Origin: Saururus chinensis
Lineage: Eukaryota > Streptophyta > Magnoliopsida > Piperales > Saururaceae
DNA: 64,000 nucleotides
Direction of reading: 5' to 3'
NCBI GenBank assembly: GCA_035235625.1
Contig: CP141141.1
Location: 10,599,968-10,663,967 of the forward strand
Every line of letters starts with the position of its first letter. The first letter of the stretch is position 1. The position numbers and the translations under genes are program-made. This document shows positions 22,847 to 34,130 of this stretch, piece after piece. Below the pieces are notes generated by a model, which did no database searches, was not told where the DNA came from, and saw only the letters and a program-made list of their open reading frames with translations.

Positions 22847-24798
22847 ACTAATAAGTGCCAAGTTCAAGTAAATTATTTTTCAAATTATTATAGTCAACGT
22901 GAGACGTTTCAAAAGAGATGTATGATTCCATGTTATCATAGAAGTCTATGCATGTTCCTGACATTAAACATGCAAGTTGAACATACACAAGAAAGAATAG
23001 TCATGTAGCACATGTAGTTTGTCTACAAGTAGTAGGTTAGATATGGAAAGATATTATCAACAAAAGAATTGTATATGCAGTAAAAATATTCAAACAAATT
23101 TGAATATTTAGTTTTAAGGAACACACTCATTATAAGTACATGAAGAACTTCCTTTTTAAAAACAAAATCATTGATATTATCTAGCAAAAAATCTAGTTAT
23201 TTGTAATGGACGAAGTTAGTTGTGACTATAATAGATGGTGGTAAATGGACATGTTTATGGCAATATGACTATTGAATGTTTTAAATATCAATAAATTTCA
23301 AATAACCCATTTTTTTCTAAAGTAGCACTGCATATAGACATCAAGCATTAAGAATAAATCATTACCTGCCCTATTTAACAATCTCACTTATCTTTGTATC
23401 ACAACTTTAAGCATCCTAAAAGAATGAACAGGTTGAACTAATTGAAAACAGTAATAGTGGACAATGTTAAAAAATTTGGCTGATGTCACAAACTCAATGA
23501 ATGCTATAACTATGAAATGGAATTACTTACAAATATTTGGAGATCTTAAAACCCAAAACATGATGCACATTTTTCTTTTGTCTAAGACTCTTTGAATACA
23601 TATGACATGTAATTGAAATTTAATTGCATGTTTATCATTAATGAAACTGTTTCATTGATATAGTTTTGAAATTTTTTGTAGTCATGTGAATTCAAATGTA
23701 ATTTACTATTGGTTTTACATTAAAAAAGTTTTAATACTTGTGCATTATTATTTTGGAATAATTATCAAACATTTGGTATGGAAAATATTTGTTGGAAGAT
23801 ACATAATTAAGACATGCACGACTACTATATAGTAAATACCATATTTAAGTTTGTATAAAAAAAATTAGCATACTCAAATAGGATATTGCGGATCTCAAAC
23901 ATTTACCTTTATAATCTCCCCATGATCATGAATCACAATGTTAATAACTACGGTAGGTAGTAATTGAATATAATTGTATGGCTGGCAATGGTGGGCTCTA
24001 TTGGATTATGATTATAGAATCTTTCATGAAATGGTTCCTTGATCACTTAACTATATAATATACATAAGCTCACAAAATACTTTTGTAATTGTAGTGATCT
24101 TAACTTGATAATAGAGGAGAGAAAGGCTTGCAAGAGATAAATGACAACTCATTAAAATGTGATAAACTTGGAATTGGAATTGTGCACCTATTGTAAAAAA
24201 GGAATAATAAAGTACTAACCATTAGGGGTTTTGTGTATATTTTAGTAATAGAAATTTCACAATGTTTAGCTATGAAGATGGTATACAAGAGGGTTAGTAG
24301 TTACATCAGTCATAATTATAAACATATGTACATGCACTCCTTTATTAGGGCAATTTGATTGAGACCAAATCTGATTGAGTAACATATGTTAAACTGCAAA
24401 CTTGATTATTGGGATTATAAAGTTGGTAATTGCAATATCCGATATTTTCCTAGGTTTCTAAACTTAACCACATGGAAAATAGTGTGTTTGACCATTTGAC
24501 CTTTCCAGCTGAATAACTTACTAAATAGACTGAATTTAAAGTAAGATCAATGAGGCTAGAAATTAGAAGAAAAGAGCTTCAAAATCACACTAAGATTGCG
24601 CAAATCAAAGTTTGAATGAGGGAGATATGGCCGTTCGAAGTTGAACATTGTGTGTATGCCCATTTGGATATACAAATGGGCCATTTCATGAGCTCTATGG
24701 GCCTGGTTAGGTAAAGTTACATGAATGGGTCTAGGAAGCAAGACAGTTCGGGAGGTCTAGCATAAAGGACTATGCCGATTGATCGGCCAAAAAAACTA
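22847..24798. other. Non-coding interval between LTR-like copies A and B
   Basis: About 1.95 kb of AT-rich sequence without any gag, protease, RT or integrase motif in any frame. If A and B are the two LTRs of one element, this would be the internal domain of a non-autonomous retrotransposon. A palindrome CCCATTTGGATATACAAATGGG lies at about 24659-24680. Confidence 0.35.
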
Positions 24799-26105
24799 TG
24801 AAAGTGAGAGTTTAATATCCATCTAGATAGTGGTAGAGGATCACTAGATTTCTCTTTAAACTTATACTTCGTAAAAGTAAGAATAAGAGTTTTAGCCTCT
24901 ATGGGCAAGAATTTCTACTAGGCAATTGAAACTAAGTATCTATAAATTAACTATCAATCTATCAACTATTCAATCAAACCAAGCATGAAAATCATACATG
25001 AACATACAAGGATTTAACGTGAAAAACCCAAACTATGGTAAAAAACTATGACAGCCTCACAAGGCCAAATCAATGCACTAGTAAACAAGAATTTACAAGA
25101 CTCAAGAACAACCAACAAATCTCTTAACTCAACACAAACAAAAACACATTTTCTTTGTTCAGTCCTCTTCGTTGTTGACATTCAAGTTTCTTCCTCATTC
25201 GAACCCTTGAAGCCTTCCCTCTCTATTTTCTGCCGTAGTCTTCTTCTAGAGACTCAATCACTCCTTCTTCGATTGTTGATGTACCTTTGAGTTTCTTCAA
25301 CCACTCCTTGATGAAGACTTTGTTGCAACTCCTCTTTGAAATTGATGTATGAGACTCTTCTCTTTCAATTGTGTGTCTTCAATGAAATCACAATTAACAA
25401 AAGCTTTAAGCTCAAGGATGATTTTCCTAAGAAAACAATAGAAAATGAACTCTCCTCTCTTCTTTATGATTTTCTAGGTTTTTCACTCTTCAATCTCATA
25501 ATTCCCTAACCTTTACATAGGACTCTAAGTCGGTTTAAAAGTTTGACTCTAATTAGGAATAAAATATCTACCTAAAAAGCTTAAACTAGGCAACCATAAT
25601 AAACAACAATAGATTGTTTTAAATAGCGATCGATTGTTCACGGTTTCAATAGAATACAATAATGTTGGCAATTGATCTATTAATGTGACAATCAATTGAT
25701 AAACTATCGGCTTCATTTTACAAAGAACTATTGCAATTGGTGATCAATCGATTGAATCAATATATTGCGCAGTGATTGATTGATTGAACAATATTTTGAT
25801 AGTTTTGCAGTTTTTAACCTAATTCGATATAAAACTTTCAAATTCACTTTCTAAGCTAATCTAAATGATTTGTGTATTGATTGTGTTCAAAATTAATATC
25901 TTTTACCTTCAACACTCTTAGTCTCAACCTTTATCCATAAGAATATGTCTGATCCTATTTTTCAAGTCTGTCAATTCCAAATTTAACTTAACCATAATTA
26001 CATCTAGTCAGATTTCAAAGACTACTTATATACACGAAGTTTTGACAAAATTTTTATCATCAAAATTAGCCAAGTACAAAATATATGCCTCATATATTTT
26101 TTTAG
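24799..26105 (+). mobile_element. LTR-like sequence family, copy B
   Basis: Same orientation as copy A, 3.24 kb downstream, roughly 75-80% alike by eye. Start GTGAGAGTTTAATATCC, middle TTCAATTGTGTGTCTTCAAT and GATTTTCTAGG, end CAAGTACAAAATATATGCCT. The level of divergence points to an old insertion. Confidence 0.5.
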
Positions 26106-26140
26106 AAAGTATTCATTTTAGGCCAATCAATCGCGCTTAT

Positions 26141-26167
26141 AGCCATTGGGGTAGTTCCCCAATGGCT
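26141..26167. repeat. Perfect hairpin, 11-bp stem
   Basis: AGCCATTGGGG, loop TAGTT, CCCCAATGGCT. It stands upstream of the hAT remnant and downstream of LTR-like copy B. It could belong to a terminal region of either. Confidence 0.7.
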
Positions 26168-26799
26168 ATTTTCTTAATTATTTTTTAAAAAATATTGATT
26201 TGGAGGGGATGTTATTACAAAATTACAACCCCCCAAAAAAGAAAATTTTAACACTCTCAATATTAAAATACAGTCATTTTTATGAGTAGGAGGGGTCTAC
26301 TTTTCGCATTTGAGAATCTACAAATGAGAAAAGGTTAACCTTCTCTTCACCCTTTCATCTTCTCTCTAAAACTAACTCTCCTCTACTCCATACTATGAAG
26401 CTCTTAATCTCTCTAATTTTTTAATTAAAATTTCATATTAAGCTTTCAATTCTCAAACTCTCAAGCCTTAAGAACAAGATCTCAACCCTCCTTTCCATTT
26501 TTATTGAAGCATCAAGTGGGCAAGTTCAATGTAAACATCAAACGTAAGGTAAGTAATTTTGATTTTATAATTTAAATTTTATGCTAAGTAATTTTAATTT
26601 TTACTTTAATTTGCCTCATTTTTTACTTTAATCAACTTTTTTTAAAAGAAAATAGTCTCCCACTCCAACTACAATGATTCCTCCTCCTCAGTTGCAACAA
26701 CTAACAAGGAAGTATTCTCTAATTTTCCCGAAGAATGGAATTCCCAAAGCCGATTATGAAAGAGGTATTCCACCAATGTCTTCAGTGACTAGAGGAAAA

Positions 26800-28412
26800 A
26801 ATGGCAAACCACATGAAGAAAATTGAGGTAGACTACTGCGACAATGGCGGAATGATGATCATAAGAGCTGAATGCAATTATTACAAAACAATTTTAAGCA
26901 TTGGAGTCAGGGGGGAAGGTACCAAACATCTTCTCCTACATACTAGATCATGTTCCGCTAAGCATGGCCAAACCTAACTAAGTGCCATAAGTGCCTCCCC
27001 CACCTCTCTTATCACTTTTAATTTCAATCCAAATACAAATCGGAGGGAGCTCGTGAAGTATGTTGTGCATACTGAGCAATCAGTCCCCTTTGCCAATGAC
27101 AACTTGTTCGAGAGCTATGTGAAGAAAGATCTCAACCCGGCATTCTAAAAAATCTTATGCAACACTCTAAAGAAAGACATTTTCAAACTAAACAAAGGGT
27201 GCAATGTATAACTTATAAATACTTTACTTGCAATTCCGGGTAAGATTTCTTTAACTTTTGATATTTTGACTAGTAACCCAGATATCTGATATGTATGTGT
27301 TACAACTAATTTTTTTTATGAAGCACGGAGATTAAATATGAGAAATATTATTTTAATACAATATAATATCCTCATTCTACCTCAATTATTGAAAATTCAT
27401 GGATTTTTATTTTAAACAAATAGTCAATTAAAGATAAAATTATGTCTACTACTTAAATAATGCTTCTAATAATAATTTGGTAGTAGAACTTTTAGAATCT
27501 CATTGTGATAAAATTGGTTCACTTGAGTCCCTTACATTTCATATTAGATTTTTATGTTCACATAATTAATTTATTTATTCAAGATGGTCTAAATATATTC
27601 AATTAATTAAAATTATTTTGTTACATATCACTTCTTCACCTTCTAGAATCCAAGAATTTAGAGACTTGTATAAATTGCATGGTAAAAATATACAAAGCTT
27701 CAATTAAATGTTTTTCATAGGTTGAATAATACTTATTTAATGTTAAAATAATGTGAAGGATTAGAAAGGTTGATCATAAGTTGGGCTACAGAAAAGTTAC
27801 TTAATCTAGGACTTAATGAAGGTCATTTTGCCATTTCTATTTGTTTGATGCATATTTTTTTATTTTTTATAATGCTACTAAAAATTTATTTGGACTTTAC
27901 TATGCAACTTCTTGTTCAATTCTAAACCACTTGCATGAGATAACTACTGCATTTGAAAGTTATAAAAATAATGAACTTTTGCACATCTTGTAATGGAAAT
28001 GGAGACAAAATTTAATAAAATATTACTCTCCTATTCCATTAATTTTTACGGGCTGTAATAGATCCTATGGTTAGATTAGATGGTGTACAAATTTTGATAG
28101 ATGGTATATGTGGTAACACGAGTATCTATTTAGATAATAATAATAATAATAATAATCTCTATAACACTATAAAAACTACTTTGCGTTCTTTATATAATGT
28201 ATCATTTGGGTCAAGACGAAATGAATTAACTTCTTCTTCTACTACTACTCTAGACCCTACTTCATATAAAACTAAGTCTTAAATGTTACTTCAAAAAAAT
28301 AAACAAAAATATAATTATAATAGTAATGAATTAGCTATGTATTGACAAACTGATTTTGCATCTTTTCTTATGAGGAGGAAAATAATAATTTTAATGTCTT
28401 AAGTTGGTGTTT
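26800..28412 (+). pseudogene. Decayed hAT (ZBED/RICESLEEPER-type) transposase
   Basis: Reading across frames and stops gives, in order: a BED-finger-like stretch ending GTKHLLLHTRSC (26860-26952); SVPFANDNLFESYVKKDLNP (27087-27143); KISLTFDILTSNPDI, the hAT TTDLWTS block (27243-27287); a VHIINLFIQDGLN block corresponding to AHIINLIVQDGL (about 27550-27600); HEITTAFESYKNNELLH and KYYSPIPLIFT of the DUF4413/RNase-H-like region (27930-28050); and NNFNVLSW, the start of the hATC dimerisation domain (about 28383-28406). Such enzymes perform cut-and-paste transposition in the nucleus. There are many stop codons and at least three frameshifts, and hATC breaks off at the junction with Athila-like sequence, so it cannot be active. 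Confidence 0.85.
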
Positions 28413-28415
28413 GTT

Positions 28416-29075
28416 GATTTGGTACACCTAAGGCAATCATTAGCGATGGGGGTAGCCACTTTTGTAACCATTATTTTGAAGCTCTTCTTCGAAAACATTT
28501 CATCACACATAAAGTTGTCACCCTATCAGTGGCTAAGTAGAGGTTTCCAATCATGAGATTAAGAAAATCCTTGAGAAAACAGTGCACCCTGATTGAAAGG
28601 ATTGGTCCATGCGTCTTAATGATGCCTTATGAGCATATTGGACCACTTATAAAGCCCCCATTGGCATGTCCCCTTACCGTCTTGTTTATGGTAAGGCATG
28701 TCACTTACCCGTTGAGTTGGAGCACCATGCTTTTTGGGCCATTAAATCATTTAATGTCGACATAGACAAAGATGATTCCCACCACAAACTCCAACTTAAT
28801 GAATTGGAGGAGATGTGCCATGCAGCTTACAAGAGTGTCAAATTATATAAACAAAGGACCAAAGCTTTACACAACCACTTAATCCATTGAAAGTCCATTG
28901 AACCTAACCAAAAAGTTTGGCTTTTTAATTCTAAATTACGACTCTTCCCAGGTAAGCTTAGATCTCGTTGGGATGGCCCTATGTCGTTACTTAGGTTTTC
29001 CCTCATGGAGCGGTTGAAATCTCTTACCCACGAGATAATCTCTTACCCACAAGACTTAAGCATGTCATCGAGAGG
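28416..29075 (+). pseudogene. Athila-like (Ty3/gypsy) integrase fragment
   Basis: Starts inside the integrase core with FGTPKAIISDGGSHFCN (28419-28469). Continues through a damaged HPQTSGQ-equivalent (about 28525-28540) and [21 protein letters not shown] cleaner frame follows at 28666-28890 with [20 protein letters not shown] and [20 protein letters not shown], then [16 protein letters not shown] (28930-28980). The [12 protein letters not shown] and LNELEE signatures are typical of Athila. Integrase would insert element cDNA into the genome. Stops and frameshifts disable it, and everything upstream (gag, protease, RT, RNase H) is absent. Confidence 0.88.
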
Positions 29076-29970
29076 GGTGACAATGACTTCATTGCATTGA
29101 TTGATCCACTAATACATTAAGGGACTATGCATGAAGATGTTAAACTTAGCGCTTCTAGGGAGACAACCCTTGTTTTTCTTCGGTTTATTTTTTTAGTTTT
29201 GGTCCATTTTACATTATTTGCTCCATGTATTTGATTTATATGATGTAGTTGCCTAACTAAACATTTATTCAAAAAAAAAAAACATTCGATCGGTTGGCTG
29301 GCCAGATCGAATGGACAAATCAAACAATCCAAGAGCCATTCAAACAATCGAGTCATCACTTCAAATGTGCGCACCTGCTAGTTCAGCCGGCTGCCACATT
29401 TTCCTCCGCCGCGTCTCCCTCTTTTCTGTCGTGTGTCATGCACTGTTCATCAAGATTTTTTGTCCAAAATCCTCCCTCCCCTCCAATTTTTCACATAGAA
29501 TCTGTTTCTAGTGAGCTGAATAGGTCTCTATTTCACATTGTACCACCATTTATCCAGTAAGGCCCAAATTTATTTTTAGAATTTATCTTGAATTTTTTGC
29601 CCAAATAAGATGCACTTTTTTTGTGAAAATTTGTTAGAATCCACTTGTATACTCTATATTTGCAATTTGGTCTAGTTTGATTGATGAATGATGCATTGTG
29701 CATGGTTAACTTTGAATGTTTCATCACGCATTGTGTTTGTCAAAAATTCCAAATTTTAAGGTTTTAAAGAATCCGTTTATTTATACTTGCTTTATTAAAG
29801 ATGTTTATTATTTACTTGTATGTATATTATACTCTGATTTTGGACATTTGTGTTCATTTTTTGTAGGGGTATTTTTTGTAATTTGACAATATTGGGCGTG
29901 TAAAAAAAATATATTTTCATTCACTTCCACAACACTTTTTGCACTTCTTTATGAGTTTTTTTGCAAATCC
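29076..29970 (+). mobile_element. Athila-like internal spacer between integrase and ORF3
   Basis: Non-coding stretch of the same element. CATTCGATCGGTTGG and GAGCCATTCAAACAATCGAG lie at 29285-29350, and a T-rich leader runs up to the ORF3 start. Short frames at 29294-29560 are not supported as proteins. Confidence 0.6.
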
Positions 29971-31087
29971 ATGGCACACAGTTCTAGTTCCAAAGCCCCA
30001 AAGAAGAGGAAGGGCGCCCCTTCTACTTCGTATGCTTCATCTTCTACTACCACTGTTGTCGATCAACCTCTTCATGCTATTATTTTGAGCGATAGGTGGA
30101 GTTTGTCCCCACCATTACTGTAGCCCAGTCATGGCTTATGGAGCAAGAGGATTGGCACTCCTTTTTCTCACAAATCGCGGCCCCTAATGCTTGTGTACAT
30201 CATGAGCAAGTGCGATCTTTTTATGCATTTACCTTTCTTGATGAGCAGGAATATATTGTCATCACCATAGGATCCGTTACAAACTTTGTCACCCCCAATC
30301 TTAGAGCTACGGTGATGGGTCTCATGCACTCCACCTTCACCTATCCCTCCTTTGCTGACTTCAAGTTCCTCGATGATTTTACTATCATGGGGACTATTAT
30401 GGGGCAGGAGCGCACATATGGATTGCCAACTTCTTTTATGATGCTGGACTATCGTTTTGTGAATCTGATATTGGAGTATGACATATGGTTCCATCATCAT
30501 GAGAAGGCAGATTATACCTTAGCCCGCCTTCTATATGTTCTGGGTTGTGCAGAGTGGATTCACCTCGACTTCCCTTCATTTGTCTTCACACAAATGGCGG
30601 ATATAGTATCTAGACCAATAGATGCTCGATTAGCTTATCATTTCATCTTGGAGTGGATTTTTGATCATTTTGGTTGGATTTTCCTTCATATGCACCCATG
30701 AACCACGATTTAGGGGTCATTTCCCAGGCAACCCTAAACCAAATGGTCACACATTGCCCACCTCGACCAGCATTAGACAAGGAGGATTAGGAGGAGCCGA
30801 CCACAGAGGGCGCACCAGAGGTCACAACTAAGTAGTACATTCCACCACATTCTTTTGCTGATGACTCTTTCTTTCAAATGGAGCATTGCCTTCGAGCACA
30901 TATCAATTTTTCTTAGCCATAGCTTCAGACGTGGTTGACTACACATATAGACTCTCTAATGGCTGAGATGAGGGGAGTTGTATAGGGATTGGCTAATTTG
31001 ATTTGTGGCCAGTCAGCTATGGTAGATGCAGATGATGGCGATGGGAGTTCTACCAATGTAGATGATTTTGATGATGCTGATGCTTAG
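29971..31087 (+). pseudogene. Athila-like ORF3 (plant transposon protein domain), broken
   Basis: The probable start ATG at 29971 gives a Ser/Lys-rich leader (MAHSSSSKAPKKRKG...) that shifts frame near 30096. The second segment, 30096-30701 (201 codons), contains SWLMEQEDWHSFF, VRSFYAFTFLDEQEYIV and GSVTNFVTPNL, resembling the 'putative plant transposon protein' domain often found 3' of pol in Athila-type elements. After a second frameshift near 30700 the C-terminal part (HINFS...THIDSLMAEMRGVV) runs with several stops to TAG at 31085-31087. The role of this ORF is unknown; env-like and structural roles have been proposed for the family. The domain identity is my inference from pattern. Confidence 0.72.
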
Positions 31088-32769
31088 CTATGCGAGGGCT
31101 AGTTTTCTATTTTCTTATCTTTTCTTTTCTTTGGTTTCGTGTTGTTATCTCTTTTCTAGGTGTTTGGTACTTATGGTTTGGGGAAATGCTCATTACATTT
31201 ATGTTTCTCATGCTTTCTCAATCCTATGTACTTCACTTTCAAATTAATGGATTAGTTATGCTCTTATGTGATATCTTGCTTTCACTCTCTTACTTATTCT
31301 TGTCATTATAGTATATGTTTTCTTTAACATTGTGGACAATGTTATGTTTAGGTTTGGGGGTCTAGAACGATATTTTCATTTTAATTTTTCTTTCTTATTA
31401 TTCTTTTAGGATGTTTTAGAGTATTTTTTTTCTTTTCAATATTTCTATCAATTTTTTTATCTTGTTTTCATCACTTATTTACTTTTAAAAGCATATATAT
31501 GTTTTTAAAGAGATCAATTTCGTGTAGAAAGTTCAAGTAATTAACTAAGTGATGAAAGTGATTGAGTGAGTAATTTCTATTTTATCTTCTTATCTTGGAT
31601 AATTGTGCTTATATTTTTAAATCATATTTCACACACTTAAAACTTGTAGGAATATAATTTTATGATTTATTACTTGTAATCTTAGTGGGGTATCTTTAAT
31701 TGGGCATATTTTTTAAAATATGGCAATTGAGTAATTTTGAATGTTTTATGATAGATTTGCCTGCTTAGCTATTATTTGAAAAAAAATAGGATAAGTGTAT
31801 AATGAAAAAAGTGAACGAAGAAAAAGAGTTGAAAAAAAGAAAAAAATTGATTGATTGAAAAAAGGATGATGAAAAAAAGAATAAAGGTTTCCTTTTCTTT
31901 TCACTAAGTAACTCAGCCTCGTGCCTCGGCAAGCATAGGGGTTCACGTCAAAAGGTGAAAAGTTGAGATAAATTATTTTATAACTTGCTGGATTCTGTAG
32001 CCTTTATAGTTCAAGTTATAAAACCTAAGGGTCTCTCAATGCCTAGTGCCTTGAGCCAACTAGATTAAGGACATTAACCAACACTTGTTACATGAACTAT
32101 TTAAAAAGTTTAATAGAACTAAATATTGCACAAGTCATATTTTGAGGTATATTATGCTCTTATTCCTTTAATTTAGTTAAACTTTGAAGGCCATTACATG
32201 AAATTTTATTATGAGATGTTAAGGATGAAAGATTATTCTTGTTATATTTTTGAGTTAGTAAACTTTAATAAGCTTGGTTAATACATCACATAAGTTGTAC
32301 TTGTTAATAAAGAATGAAATTGTATGACTACAAGTTTCTACACTTCATCTTTTTGAAATGTATATATGTAGTTGCACAATTATTTCAAAGATGAGGTTAT
32401 AGGATGGATGATTTCTTACTTAAAAGTGACCAGATCAAAATTATATTCTTGTGTCCATTATTCATGGTTATTTTTTTATAAACAAATACTTATGTGTTTT
32501 TAAGAGAAGATTGTTTTTAGAATTTTTGTTCTCATGTTTTGTTTTATTTTGTTTTATATCTTTTCTTAGGTTTAGATGTTTGTGGGTATCATTGCTGCAA
32601 ACCCTCATGAGACACAACTCGTCCAACTATGGACACCTAGGGGTTTAAAGGTTTGTTTCACACGTTAAATGCAATCATGATTCCCTATGAAAATGATATT
32701 TATTTATTTATTTAGATTAATTTATTTTATTTTACTCAAGGACTAGCAAAATATAGGTTTGAGGGTATT
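31088..32769 (+). mobile_element. Athila-like 3' untranslated region and polypurine tract
   Basis: Contains ATTGTGGACAATGTTATGTT followed by TAGGTTTGGGGGTC (31329-31364), a phrase typical of the region after ORF3 in Athila elements. A second purine-rich GGTTTGAGGG at 32756-32765 stands directly before the presumed LTR start and is the likely plus-strand primer. Otherwise AT-rich and non-coding. Confidence 0.6.
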
Positions 32770-32865
32770 TGATAACTGTAAAAATATATTTATTTTATAA
32801 GCCTTTTTATCTTATTTGTTAGTATAGTATTAGGTTAATTTAGGATGAATTATGATTTATCTATG

Positions 32866-32923
<58 letters not shown>

Positions 32924-34130
32924 TTTTAGCTTAATTATTAATTAATTCGGGAGTTATTAGTAGTTTTGGTATGTATTTGAATCAAGTTAGGATTTTATTT
33001 ATGTACTACATGTTTAAAATATAAATTTTGTATGTTTTATAGGCAAGATGTCCTTGGACAATATGAAAAATATTTGAAAATACTCTTGACACACTTTAAA
33101 ATAATTTGGATAACTTTTCAAAGTTACAAACAAGTTAAAAATTAATATGGACGTGAAGAAAGAGCTTAATGAATATAGTAGAAAACTAGACAGGAATATG
33201 GATTGTATAGTAAACAAACTTAGTTTCTTGAACAGAAACTGGACATGAAATTGAACAAAATTGTCCATATTGTAGAAATATTATAGCCATTCGAATGAGC
33301 ATGCAAGTCATTCGAACAAGGTAACATGCAGTTTTCGATTTTAGGCTAGTTTTGAATTATTTTCATAGTAGAACTTCCTCCTACAATTCTTATGCATTTA
33401 TAAAGCCATAATTGACTTGAAATTGATGAATTCTAGTAGATTTTCTAAAGAAAAAAAAGAGAAGCGGATGGAGGAGTATTCAAAGCTTTAGATAGAGATT
33501 CAAGAACATTCTTCTACTATGCAAGGCTAATTTTTTTTTACTTAGGAGTTGATAAAACTATAGATAAGTTTTAGTTTTTTTTTATTTTAAATTTAGGTCT
33601 TAGTTGTGATTAATAACAATTGTATGACAAGAATTTTCTTTTTTAATGGAAGAGCTTTTCAAATTTATTCGATTGTATGTTGATTTATTATCTTATAGAT
33701 GATTGATGTGATTTTAATATTTACATCGATTGAATTTTTTGTGATTTAGATGAGATGATCATATAATAGTTTTAATATTTATATGATTAATGAATTAAAT
33801 GAGTTATACTAAGATTAAATGAGTCATGCCTATAATTAGCTTAGCATAAATGATTCATGTTATTGTCGAAGATAGTTTATACTATAGATTTAATTAATAA
33901 TTATTTTTAAAATAATTTTAGCTTGTAGCAGAGAATAGTTATTAATATTTACACTAAATTTAAATTAAAAGTAAAGAAATTGTTATAGTTCTATAGTGGA
34001 TTAAATTTATTAAGTAATTATCATCATATTGATCTCTACCTTTAAATTTAATTAATTATTTTCTTTATTTAATTAAAGTTTAAGTTCAATTTCTTAAAAA
34101 ATTATTATAGTTTTATAGTAGGCAAATCTA
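32770..34130 (+). mobile_element. Presumed Athila-like 3' LTR (start clear, end uncertain)
   Basis: Begins TGATAACTG immediately after the polypurine tract, matching the TGATAAC start common in Athila LTRs. It contains a long AT microsatellite at about 32868-32918. I could not identify the CA end; about 34130 is a guess, where composition changes. No second copy (5' LTR) was found upstream, consistent with a 5'-truncated element. Confidence 0.45.
32868..32918. repeat. (AT)n microsatellite, about 50 bp
   Basis: Uninterrupted alternating AT for about 25 dinucleotides, within the presumed LTR. Confidence 0.95.
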
